Shown: piece by piece, positions 43,535 through 51,307 of the stretch
How the letters are laid out: the number at the start of each line of letters is the position of its first letter
Numbering within the stretch: position 1 is the first letter of the stretch
Source of the DNA: Crossiella equi
GTDB taxonomy: Bacteria > Actinomycetota > Actinomycetes > Mycobacteriales > Pseudonocardiaceae
Length of the DNA: 64,000 bases
Direction: 5' to 3'
Assembly: GCF_017876755.1 (NCBI RefSeq)
Contig: NZ_JAGIOO010000001.1
Location: 4,945,786 to 5,009,785 of the forward strand
Notes under the pieces: generated by a model
Databases searched by the model: none
Seen by the model: the letters and a program-made list of their open reading frames with translations, nothing else
What the model was told of the DNA's origin: nothing
Program-made: the position numbers and the translations under genes

Positions 43535-44722
43535 TCAGCTCCAGTCGGGACCGCGCTTGGCCCAGGTCCACGCGTAGCGCGGGTCCTCGCAGTCGGTGGC
43601 CGCCTCGCCCAGGTTGAGTGGCCGGAACGTGTCGACCATGACCGCGGTCTCGTCGAAGTAGTCCGCGCCCAGCGAGGCCTCCACCGCGCCCGGCTGCGGG
43701 CCGTGCGTGCAGCCGGAGGGGTGCAGCGACATCGAGCCGATGCCGATGCCGGAGCCCTTCCGTGCCTCGTAGTTGCCGCCCACGTAGAACATCAGCTCGT
43801 CGGAGTCGACGTTCGCGTGGTTGTACGGCACCGGCACGGCCTGCGGGTGGTAGTCGACCTTGCGCGGGCAGAACGAGCAGACCACGAAGTTCGGGCCCTC
43901 GAAGGTCTGGTGCACGGGCGGCGGCTGGTGCACGCGCCCGGTGATCGGCTCGAAGTCGCGGATGTTGAACGCCCACGGGTACAGGCAGCCGTCCCAGCCG
44001 ACCACGTCGAACGGGTGGTTGGCGTAGGTGAACCTGGTCAGGCCGGTGCGGTGGCGCACCAGCACGTCCACGTCGGTGCCCTCCACGAGCAGCGGCTCGG
44101 TCGGTCCGCGCTGGTCGCGCTCGCAGTAGGGCGAGTGCTCCAGGAACTGCCCCTTGTTGGACAGGTAGCGCTTGGGCGGGCCGATGTGCCCGGTGGCCTC
44201 CAGCACGAGCAGGCGCAGCTGCTCCTCGCCGGTGGGCACCACCCGGTAGGTGCACGAGGTGGGGATCACCACGTAGTCGCCGTCGGCCACGTCGAGCACG
44301 CCGTAGATGGTCTCCACGCGGGCCGCGCCGGTCTGGACGTACAGCAGCTCGTCGCCGAAGGCGTTCCGGTACAGCGGGCTGGGCGCGGTCGGGGCGGTGA
44401 AGCAGATCTGCACGTCGGCGTTGCCGAAGAGCAGCCGCCGGCCGAGCACCGCGTCCACCGCGGTGGGGTTTTCCCACTTCAGCTCGGGTGTGCGGAAGTG
44501 CCGGGGCTTGAGCGGGAGGTTGGGCTCGGTGGTCCCGCGCCACTCCGGAACCGTCTCGGCGTTCACGATCGCGGTGGGCAGGTACCGGTGGTAGAGCAGG
44601 GCCGAGTCCGAGGAGAAACCCTCGACTCCCATGAGCTCCTCGGCGTAGAGCTTGCCCTCCGGATCGCGGAACTGGGTGTGGCGCTTTTGGGGGATCGATC
44701 CCACCGTGCGGTAGTAGGGCAT
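43535..44722 (-). CDS. hmgA: Homogentisate 1,2-dioxygenase
   Basis: A 395-aa enzyme from the ATG at 44722, with GGAGGGAG just upstream; the open frame extends eight codons further. It contains the iron-ligand region DSDELMFYVGGNYEARKGSGIGIGSMSLHPSGCTHGPQPGA (here given only as its key part, with Glu and two His ligands). YHRYLPTAIV, ELLYVQTGAARVET and WDGCLYPWAFNIRDFEP match the bacterial HGD fold. It opens the ring of homogentisate in tyrosine and phenylalanine breakdown. It faces the unknown gene and fahA across a 69-bp gap with an operator-like palindrome. Confidence 0.92.
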   Translation of the reverse strand: MPYYRTVGSIPQKRHTQFRDPEGKLYAEELMGVEGFSSDSALLYHRYLPTAIVNAETVPEWRGTTEPNLPLKPRHFRTPELKWENPTAVDAVLGRRLLFGNADVQICFTAPTAPSPLYRNAFGDELLYVQTGAARVETIYGVLDVADGDYVVIPTSCTYRVVPTGEEQLRLLVLEATGHIGPPKRYLSNKGQFLEHSPYCERDQRGPTEPLLVEGTDVDVLVRHRTGLTRFTYANHPFDVVGWDGCLYPWAFNIRDFEPITGRVHQPPPVHQTFEGPNFVVCSFCPRKVDYHPQAVPVPYNHANVDSDELMFYVGGNYEARKGSGIGIGSMSLHPSGCTHGPQPGAVEASLGADYFDETAVMVDTFRPLNLGEAATDCEDPRYAWTWAKRGPDWS

Positions 44723-44745
44723 TGCTCCCTCCGGGTGTTCGCACA

Positions 44746-44763
44746 CCGGACATTTTTGTTCGG
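44746..44763. promoter_or_regulatory. Operator-like inverted repeat between hmgA and fahA units
   Basis: CCGGACAttttTGTTCGG: seven-base arms with one mismatch around a 4-bp A+T-rich spacer. It sits midway between the divergent starts at 44722 and 44792, and is a plausible site for the IclR regulator encoded at 46884. Confidence 0.55.
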
Positions 44764-44791
44764 CTACGTGGACCCCACTAGCGTGTCAGCC

Positions 44792-45682
44792 GTGTCAAGC
44801 GTCGCTGAGCTCCGTGCGCCCGGTCCGCGCGGTACACCGCCCCTGCTCGCAAGGCTGGTCGACGACGCGGCGTTGTTCCCGCCGGGCAACGCCCCGATGG
44901 CGGACGCGCTGCGCAACCACCTGCAGGCCCGCACCGAATCCTGGTCCGGTGTCGTCGGCCTGTTCCTGTGCAACTCCAGCCGGCTGCCCGAGCTCATCAC
45001 CGAGCTCATCAAGATCAAGCCGGTCAAGCCGCTCGGCCTGTCGCTGGTGATCGACACCGGGCTGAGCGCGGTGCCCAAGGCCGTGTCCATCGTCGAGTCC
45101 CGCACCGAGCTGCTCGCCCTGCGCATGGTCGAGATGCCCGCGCCCAGCGAGGTCGACGACGTGTGGCTCGAACGCGTCTCGGAGTTCGTGCCCGAGGACG
45201 TGATCCGCGTCATCGAGCCCCGGCGCCCGAGTCAGAGCCCCGACGGCGGGACCAGCTCCGAGTGGCTGGACAGCGTGCGCCGGGTGGCCGAGCACGGCAG
45301 CTGGCCCAAGCTGCGCTGCGGCGGCCAGACCGCCGAGGCCTTCCCGTCCGTCGACGAGGTCGCCGACTTCCTCACCGTGGCCAGCACCACCGGCGTGCCG
45401 TTCAAGGCCACCGCTGGCCTGCACAACGCGCTGCGCCACCACGCCGAGGACACGGGGTTCAACCACCACGGGTTCCTCAACCTGCTGGTGGCCACGGCCC
45501 GTGCGCTGTCCGGCAAGGACGTGCGCGAGGCGCTGACCAGCGAGGACCCCGAGGCGCTCGCCGAGGAGGCCAAGGCGCTGCCGGAGGCCGCCGCGCACGC
45601 CGTGCGCGGGGTGTTCGCCTCCTACGGCTCGTGCTCGCTGACCGAACCGGTCGAGGACCTGGAAGGGCTGGGCCTGTTGTGA
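44792..45682 (+). CDS. Unknown protein of the homogentisate operon
   Basis: A 296-aa cytosolic protein that I cannot assign; GTG starts at 44792 and 44783 are both possible. Alternating strands and helices (VVGLFLCNSSRLPELI, LGLSLVIDTGLSAVPKAVSIVE, LLALRMVEMPAP, VIRVIEPRRP, WPKLRCGGQTAEAFPSVDEVADFL, GVPFKATAGLHNALRHH) suggest a TIM barrel, with a conserved-looking K-A-T-A-G-L-H near the C-terminal strands. It overlaps fahA (GTGA) and faces hmgA, so it probably works in the homogentisate pathway. No maleylacetoacetate isomerase gene is present, which makes it a candidate for that step or for an accessory role. Confidence 0.7.
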   Translation: MSSVAELRAPGPRGTPPLLARLVDDAALFPPGNAPMADALRNHLQARTESWSGVVGLFLCNSSRLPELITELIKIKPVKPLGLSLVIDTGLSAVPKAVSIVESRTELLALRMVEMPAPSEVDDVWLERVSEFVPEDVIRVIEPRRPSQSPDGGTSSEWLDSVRRVAEHGSWPKLRCGGQTAEAFPSVDEVADFLTVASTTGVPFKATAGLHNALRHHAEDTGFNHHGFLNLLVATARALSGKDVREALTSEDPEALAEEAKALPEAAAHAVRGVFASYGSCSLTEPVEDLEGLGLL

Positions 45683-46875
45683 GCTGGATCGAGGACCCGG
45701 CGTTCACCGCCAAGTCGCCGTTCGGCCCGCAGACCCTGCCCTACGGCGTGGTCGACGCGGGCTCCGGCCCGGTCGTCGCGGTGCGGGTCGGTGACCACGC
45801 GCTGCCGCTGCGCGGCCTGGACCTGGGCGAACGTTTGTCCGGGCTGGTGGCCGGGGAGTCCCTGGACCCGCTGCTGGCCGCGGGCCGTCCGCTGTGGAGC
45901 GAGCTGCGCGCGCGGTTGACCGAGATCGTCGACCTGCCCGCCACCCCGCACGGCGCCGACCTGCTGCCGCTGGCCACGGTCGGCACCCGGCTGCCCTTCC
46001 GCGTCGGCGACTACGTGGACTTCTACTCCTCGCGGCACCACGCGGAGAACGTCGGGCGCATGTTCCGGCCGGACGCCGAGCCGCTGCTGCCGAACTGGAC
46101 GCACCTGCCGGTGGGCTACCACGGGCGCGCGGGCACCGTCGTCGTGTCCGGCACCGACGTGGTCCGGCCGCAGGGCCAGTCCCGGCCGCCGGGCCAGGAC
46201 CTGCCGGGCTTCGGTCCGTCGCGCCGCCTGGACATCGAGGCCGAGGTCGGCTTCGTGTGCGGCGGCCCGGTTGCCTCCCGGGTGCCCACCTCGGCCGCGG
46301 CCGAGCACCTGTTCGGTGTGGTGCTGCTCAACGACTGGTCCGCGCGCGACGTCCAGGCCTGGGAGTACGTGCCGCTCGGCCCGTTCCTGGGCAAGTCGTT
46401 CCTGACCTCGGTCTCGGCGTGGATCACCCCGCTGGAGGCGTTCAGCGCGGCCCGGGTGCACCCGCCCGCCGCGCCGAACCCGCTGCTGGACTACCTGGCC
46501 GAGGACGAGCCCTGGGGTCTGGACCTCCGCATGGAGGTGCACTGGAACGACACGCTGGTGGCGCGGCCGCCGTTCGCCGAGATGAACTGGTCCCCGGCCC
46601 AGCAGCTGGCGCACATGACGGTCAACGGCGCCACGGTCCGCCCGGGCGACCTGTTCGGTTCCGGCACGGTCTCCGGCCCGGAGAAGCGCCAGCGCGGTAG
46701 CTTCCTCGAACTGAGCTGGGGCGGCAAGGAACCGGTCACCCTGGCCGACGGCAGCGAGCGCTCGTTCCTGGAGGACGGCGACACGGTGGTGATCACCGCG
46801 ACGGCCCCGGGTGCGAGCGGCTCACTGGTCGGGCTGAGCGAGGTCCGGGGCACCGTCGTCCCGGCGGCGGAGTAG
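45679..46875 (+). CDS. fahA: Fumarylacetoacetase
   Basis: A 398-aa enzyme with a GTG start overlapping the preceding stop. The active-site sequence VDFYSSRHHAENVGRMFRP carries the metal-ligand Asp and the catalytic His. DIEAEVGFVCGG supplies two Glu ligands, and LLNDWSARDVQAWEYVPLGPFLGKSF the remaining Asp and Lys. It hydrolyses fumarylacetoacetate to fumarate and acetoacetate, the last step of tyrosine catabolism. The N-terminal SH3-like domain is present and the length is normal. It is followed after 8 bp by the IclR regulator. Confidence 0.94.
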   Translation: MSWIEDPAFTAKSPFGPQTLPYGVVDAGSGPVVAVRVGDHALPLRGLDLGERLSGLVAGESLDPLLAAGRPLWSELRARLTEIVDLPATPHGADLLPLATVGTRLPFRVGDYVDFYSSRHHAENVGRMFRPDAEPLLPNWTHLPVGYHGRAGTVVVSGTDVVRPQGQSRPPGQDLPGFGPSRRLDIEAEVGFVCGGPVASRVPTSAAAEHLFGVVLLNDWSARDVQAWEYVPLGPFLGKSFLTSVSAWITPLEAFSAARVHPPAAPNPLLDYLAEDEPWGLDLRMEVHWNDTLVARPPFAEMNWSPAQQLAHMTVNGATVRPGDLFGSGTVSGPEKRQRGSFLELSWGGKEPVTLADGSERSFLEDGDTVVITATAPGASGSLVGLSEVRGTVVPAAE

Positions 46876-46883
46876 GAGCGGCC

Positions 46884-47531
46884 ATGGGAGCGGTGCCGGG
46901 TGCGGCCAGGGAGAGCTCGCTCACCCTGGAACGCGGTCTCGCACTGCTCCAGGCCGTGGCCGACGCCGACACCGAGGCCCCGAGCATCAGCGACCTGGCC
47001 ACGGCCATCGGCGCCAGCCGGGCGGCCATCTACCGCCTGCTGGGCCCCCTCCAGGCCCGTGGCCTGGTCCGCCGCGAAGGCTCCCGGGTCCGCCTGGGCC
47101 TGGGCGTCCTCCAGCTCGCGGGCCGGGTCCTGCCGCAGCTCCGCTTCGCCGCCCTCCCGGCCCTCCGGGGCCTGGCGGAGAAGCTGGGAGCCACGGCCCA
47201 CCTCACCGTCGTCCACGGCACCGAGGCCCAGGCCGTCGCCGTGGTCGAGCCCTCCTGGACCGCCTACCACGTCGCCTACCGCGTGGGCACCCGTCACCCG
47301 GTGAGCCGGGGCGCGGCGGGCCGGGCCATCAACCTGCCCGCCGACGGCCCGGAATGGGTCGCCAGTTCGGGCGAGCTCCAGACCGGCGCCCACGGCGTGG
47401 CCGCCCCCGTGCGCGGCGTCCCGGGCCTGCAGGCGAGCGTGGGCGTGGTCTCGTTCGAGCCGCTCAAGGCCGACGAGATCGGCCCGCACGTGGTGGCCGC
47501 CGCGGCCGCCGTGGCGGTGGCCCTGCGGTAG
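46884..47531 (+). CDS. IclR-family regulator of the homogentisate genes
   Basis: A 215-aa regulator. The winged helix is SLTLERGLALLQAVADADTEAPSISDLATAIGASRAAIYRLLGPLQARGLVRREG, and an IclR effector domain follows (AHLTVVHGTEAQAVAVVEPSWTAYHVAYRVGTRHPVSRGAAGRAI). The effector domain is shorter than usual (IclR proteins are about 250 aa) and ends soon after the last strand. Position after fahA suggests it controls hmgA and fahA, with homogentisate or a related acid as ligand. Confidence 0.88.
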   Translation: MGAVPGAARESSLTLERGLALLQAVADADTEAPSISDLATAIGASRAAIYRLLGPLQARGLVRREGSRVRLGLGVLQLAGRVLPQLRFAALPALRGLAEKLGATAHLTVVHGTEAQAVAVVEPSWTAYHVAYRVGTRHPVSRGAAGRAINLPADGPEWVASSGELQTGAHGVAAPVRGVPGLQASVGVVSFEPLKADEIGPHVVAAAAAVAVALR

Positions 47532-47642
47532 CGCGCACGAGGCGAGAGGTGTAGCTTCGAGGCAGAGCTGGTCGGTCTGCGGATGCGGCCAGAAGTGAGC
47601 CGGGGAACGTGCCTGAGGGAATTCAGGACCCCCGGCTTCGCG

Positions 47643-48212
47643 CTATCCAGGGGCGAGTTCGGTGATCTCGATCGGGTGCGCGGCGTTGATGATCTCCCAC
47701 GGCTTCGGCTCGTTGTGCCTGGTCGCGGCCACGTAGGACGAGGCGACGAAGTCCGCCGTCCACAGCAGGGCCAGGTCCTTGCCCGCGTGGTCCATCCGCA
47801 GTCCACTCACCCGGTGGTTCATCCGGAGGCGGTTCAGCGTCCGCCGGTCGAACCGGTCGCCACCCGCACGGCTCTCCAGGACCACGTGGCCGATCTGTTC
47901 GATGTGCTCCAGGCGGGGCAGCAGTTCGCACAGCAGGCGCGCGCGGGCTTTTTCCTGTCCGGAGTCGGTGGTGGACACCGTGGCCATGATTGCGCCGTGC
48001 AGAGGCGCCTCGGCAAGCGTGTTGGCAATGGTTACTCGCCGGTCTTGCGTCTCATTGCGAAAATGAAGTGGCCAATTTCCACTTTGTAGGGAAACAAGCG
48101 CCGAGGTGAGGTAACCGTGATCATCGCTGCTGGTCAGCACGGCTGCGACCACGTACAGCCGCCGACCATCGGGCAGACGAGCGGCGGCTTCATCGACGTG
48201 GGCAGTGCGCAC
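47643..48212 (-). CDS. Hypothetical protein, DUF3800-like
   Basis: A 189-aa protein with a GTG start. The opening AHVDEAAARLPDGRRLYVVAAVL and the late WTADFVASSYVAATR resemble the ends of DUF3800, an RNase-H-like fold whose members start with a DES motif and end with an Asp in a helix. The match is weak, and the Ser after DE is missing. The middle (around 47980-48090) is clearly lower in G+C and uses rarer codons than its neighbours, which suggests acquisition from elsewhere. No partner gene is evident. Confidence 0.6.
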   Translation of the reverse strand: MRTAHVDEAAARLPDGRRLYVVAAVLTSSDDHGYLTSALVSLQSGNWPLHFRNETQDRRVTIANTLAEAPLHGAIMATVSTTDSGQEKARARLLCELLPRLEHIEQIGHVVLESRAGGDRFDRRTLNRLRMNHRVSGLRMDHAGKDLALLWTADFVASSYVAATRHNEPKPWEIINAAHPIEITELAPG

Positions 48213-48238
48213 ACGTAAACGCTAGCCCAGGGCAATGA

Positions 48239-48688
48239 CTACCCCCGTCGCACCTCGAACTGGAAGCACCCGAACTCCACCGCCCGCACGTGCACGAACG
48301 CGGTCTCCGGAGCCGCGAACAGCTCCGCCAGCACGTCCTCGGCGACCTCCCCCGGCCGCACGAGGCGGCCACCCAGGATCCGGCCGTTCGCGCGGTAGGC
48401 GCGGTAGACGCGCGGGGCCCGCCGGTGCTCGTCCGGGAAGCCGTCCGAAGCGGGGCCGCCGCAGTCCGCGGCGTGGATGAACACCGGCCCGGTCTCCACG
48501 TACGCGCCAGCCTCTTCGGCCAGCGCCGCCAGCGGGGCGTAGGAGACCAGCGCGATCCGCTCACCCGGCAGGGCCCGGGACAGGCAGCAGCGTAGGGGGC
48601 TGCCGCCCTCGACGTCGACGACGAGCTCCGAGTCGGCGCGCAGGGTGGTCAGTGCGGCGGGTGGGATGGGCACGATGCGGAAGGCCAT
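48239..48688 (-). CDS. DUF1203 protein
   Basis: A 149-aa protein beginning MAFRIVPIPP. It has the features of the DUF1203 family: LRCCLSRALPGERIALVSYAPL, AYVETGPVFIHAADCGGP, the RVYRAYRANGRILGGRLV stretch and a C-terminal VHVRAVEFGCFQFEVRRG. The paired Cys in CCL and the HAADCGG motif might bind a metal, but the family has no known function. It is divergent from cydA, so the 145-bp gap with the DosR-like palindrome may serve both genes. Confidence 0.85.
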   Translation of the reverse strand: MAFRIVPIPPAALTTLRADSELVVDVEGGSPLRCCLSRALPGERIALVSYAPLAALAEEAGAYVETGPVFIHAADCGGPASDGFPDEHRRAPRVYRAYRANGRILGGRLVRPGEVAEDVLAELFAAPETAFVHVRAVEFGCFQFEVRRG

Positions 48689-48737
48689 GCCGCACAGCCT
48701 TGCGGCGGGGGCGCGAGCGGTCCGGCGGGAATCGGAC

Positions 48738-48753
48738 CGGGACCTTGGTCCCG
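48738..48753. promoter_or_regulatory. DosR/DevR-like palindrome upstream of cydA
   Basis: CGGGACCTTGGTCCCG is a perfect 16-bp palindrome with the DosR core GGGACnnnnGTCCC (mycobacterial consensus TTSGGGACTWWAGTCCCSAA). Two further GGGAC half-sites follow at about 48761 and 48776. It is 81 bp upstream of the cydA start and 50 bp from the divergent DUF1203 start. Confidence 0.55.
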
Positions 48754-48833
48754 CCTCCGGGGGACCCTCGGCCGGGGGACTGAGGACCGCTGTACCTGCT
48801 GCTCAAAGGCCCTGCGCGGGCAGTGTGTTGCAC

Positions 48834-50315
48834 GTGGAGGTCCTCGATATCGCGCGGTGGCAGTTCGGCATCACCACCGTCTACCACTTCCTGATGGTGC
48901 CGCTGACCATCGGCCTTTCGCTGCTGGTCGCGGGCATGCAGACCGCCTGGTATCGCACGGGCGACCCGAAGTACCTGGCCATGACCAAGTTCTGGGGCAA
49001 GGTCATGCTGATCAACTTCGCCATGGGCGTGGTGACCGGCATCGTCCAGGAGTTCCAGTTCGGCATGTCCTGGAGCGAGTACTCGCGGTTCGTCGGGGAC
49101 GTGTTCGGGTCCCTGCTCGCCATCGAGGGGCTCGTGGCCTTCTTCGTCGAGTCGACCTTCCTCGGGCTGTGGATCTTCGGGTGGTCGCGGCTGCCCAAGC
49201 GCATCCACCTGATGTGCATCTGGGCCGCCTCGCTGGCCACCGTGGCCTCCGCGTACTTCATCCTCTCGGCCAACTCCTGGATGCAGCACCCCGTCGGCGC
49301 CGTGCTCGGGCCCAACGGGCGGCCCCAGCTGCGGTCGATCGGCGACCTGCTCACCAACTCCACCGTGCTCGCCGCGTTCCCGCACACCATGTTCGGCGCC
49401 TTCGCGGTGGCCGCCTCGGTGATCGTCGGCATCGCGGTGTGGCACCTGGTCCGGCGGCCCGGCACGGACACCCCGGTGTGGCGGGCCTCGGTCAAGCTCG
49501 GCGGCTGGGTCGGTGTGATCGCCTTCGCGGGCGTGGCGCTGACCGGTGACCTCCAGTCGAAGCTGATGTTCGAGCAGCAGCCGATGAAGATGGCCGCGGC
49601 CGAGGCCTTGTGCCACACCGAGAAGCCGGCGGGCTTCTCGATCTTCGCGGTCGGCGACGTGACCCGGCCGGACTGCGAGAGCGTCAAGAGCGTCACCGTG
49701 CCCGCGCTGCTGTCGTTCCTGGCCAACAGTGACCTGGACTCCGAGGTCAAGGGCGTGCAGGACCTCGTGAAGAGCTACCAGGAGAAGTACGGCGAGAACT
49801 ACCCGAACGACCCGCGCATGGGCGAGTACGCGGGCAAGCCCATCCAGTACGTGCCCAACCTCCCGGTGACCTACTGGGGCTTCCGCCTCATGATCGGCTT
49901 CGGTGCGCTGGCCGCGCTCGCCTCGGCCGCCGCGCTCTGGCTCACCCGGGGCGGCAGGCTGCCCAAGGGCCGCTGGTTCCTGTGGGCCGCGCTCGGCGGC
50001 ATCGCCACCCCGTTCCTGGCCAACAGCTTCGGCTGGATCTTCACCGAGATGGGCCGCCAGCCCTTCGTCGTGGTGCCCAACCCCAGCGGTGTGGACGGCG
50101 TGTGGATGTACACCGCGCAGGCGGTCTCGGCGATCAGCACCACCGAGGCCCTCATCTCGCTGATCTCGCTCACCACGCTCTACGGCGTGCTCGCCGTGGT
50201 CGAGTTCTACCTCATCCGCCGCTACGCGATGGCGGGCGTGGCCGGGGTGCTGCCGCCGAAACCGCCGGACGAGGAGAACGAGAAGCCCGACGACGTCCTC
50301 GCCTTCGCGTACTAG
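48834..50315 (+). CDS. cydA: Cytochrome bd oxidase subunit I
   Basis: A 493-aa membrane protein. The GTG at 48834 (VEVLDIARWQFGIT) is chosen by homology; another GTG nine bases earlier is possible. It has the N-terminal heme-ligand region TVYHFLMVPLTIGLS, the helix LINFAMGVVTGIVQEFQFGMSWSEY, FILSANSWMQHPVG, and the quinol-binding segment GDLQSKLMFEQQPMKMAAAEAL. The Q loop is short, as in actinobacteria. With CydB it oxidises menaquinol and reduces oxygen with high affinity. A DosR-like box and a sensor kinase at the operon end point to oxygen or redox control. Confidence 0.95.
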   Translation: MEVLDIARWQFGITTVYHFLMVPLTIGLSLLVAGMQTAWYRTGDPKYLAMTKFWGKVMLINFAMGVVTGIVQEFQFGMSWSEYSRFVGDVFGSLLAIEGLVAFFVESTFLGLWIFGWSRLPKRIHLMCIWAASLATVASAYFILSANSWMQHPVGAVLGPNGRPQLRSIGDLLTNSTVLAAFPHTMFGAFAVAASVIVGIAVWHLVRRPGTDTPVWRASVKLGGWVGVIAFAGVALTGDLQSKLMFEQQPMKMAAAEALCHTEKPAGFSIFAVGDVTRPDCESVKSVTVPALLSFLANSDLDSEVKGVQDLVKSYQEKYGENYPNDPRMGEYAGKPIQYVPNLPVTYWGFRLMIGFGALAALASAAALWLTRGGRLPKGRWFLWAALGGIATPFLANSFGWIFTEMGRQPFVVVPNPSGVDGVWMYTAQAVSAISTTEALISLISLTTLYGVLAVVEFYLIRRYAMAGVAGVLPPKPPDEENEKPDDVLAFAY

Positions 50316-50326
50316 GAGTGTCCACA

Positions 50327-51307
50327 GTGGATCTCGCAACCGTCTGGTTCGTGCTCATCGCCCTGCTGTGGTTCGGCTACCTGTTCCTGGAGGGCTTCGA
50401 CTTCGGCGTCGGCATGCTGCTCGGTGTGCTCGGCCGCACCGAGACCGAGCGCCGCGTCATGGTCAACACCATCGGCCCGGTCTGGGACGGCAACGAGGTC
50501 TGGATGATCGTCGCGGTCGGCGCGACCTTCGCCGCCTTCCCGTCCTGGTACGCCTCGCTGCTCTCCGGCGCGTTCCTGCCGGTGCTGGCCATCCTGCTCG
50601 CGCTGATCGGGCGCGGCGTGGCCTTCGAGTACCGGGGCAAGGTGGACAGTGAGCGCTGGCGCCGCAACTGGGACCGGGTGATCCGGATCGGCTCGTGGGT
50701 CCCGCCGCTGGGCTGGGGCGTGGTGCTCACCGCGACCGTGGTCGGCCTGCCCCTCAACGACCGGGGCGACCTGGTCGGCGGCCCGATCGCCCTGCTGCGC
50801 TGGGAGACGCTGCTCGGCGCGCTCGCGGTGGCCGGGTTCTGCCTGGTGCACGGCGCGGTGTTCACCGCCCTCAAGACCGAGGGCGAGATCCGGGCACGGG
50901 CGGGCAAGCTGGCCCTGCGGCTCGGCCCGGTGGCCCTGCTGCCGCTGGCCGGGCTGCTCGGGTTCTCGCTGGTCGGCGGCCTGCTGGTGCTGCTGCTGGG
51001 CGGCCTCGCGCTGTGGCGGCTGCGGCTGGGCCGGGAGGGCCAGTCCTTCGCCCTGCTCGGCGCGCTGGCCGCGGTCGCGGTGGCCACGCTGTTCGGCAGC
51101 CTCTACCCGGACGTGCTGCCGTCCACAATGGACAGCTCGTTCTCGCTGACCGTCGCCAACGCCTCGGCCAGCCCGTACACGCTGACCGTGATGACCTGGG
51201 TGGCCGCGTTCGGCACCCCCGCCGTGCTGGCCTACCAGGCCTGGACGTACTGGGTGTTCCGCCAGCGCATCGGCACCCGGCACATCCCCGCGGTGCACGC
51301 GCCATGA
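50327..51307 (+). CDS. cydB: Cytochrome bd oxidase subunit II
   Basis: A 326-aa membrane protein with a GTG start 9 nt after AGGAG. Signature stretches are LFLEGFDFGVGML, the NTIGPVWDGNEVWMIVAVGATFAAFPSWYASLLSGAF segment and VHGAVFTALKTEGEIRARA. It forms the heterodimer with CydA in the cytoplasmic membrane. The gap to cydA is 11 bp, and its stop overlaps the cydDC start (ATGA). Confidence 0.95.
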   Translation: MDLATVWFVLIALLWFGYLFLEGFDFGVGMLLGVLGRTETERRVMVNTIGPVWDGNEVWMIVAVGATFAAFPSWYASLLSGAFLPVLAILLALIGRGVAFEYRGKVDSERWRRNWDRVIRIGSWVPPLGWGVVLTATVVGLPLNDRGDLVGGPIALLRWETLLGALAVAGFCLVHGAVFTALKTEGEIRARAGKLALRLGPVALLPLAGLLGFSLVGGLLVLLLGGLALWRLRLGREGQSFALLGALAAVAVATLFGSLYPDVLPSTMDSSFSLTVANASASPYTLTVMTWVAAFGTPAVLAYQAWTYWVFRQRIGTRHIPAVHAP

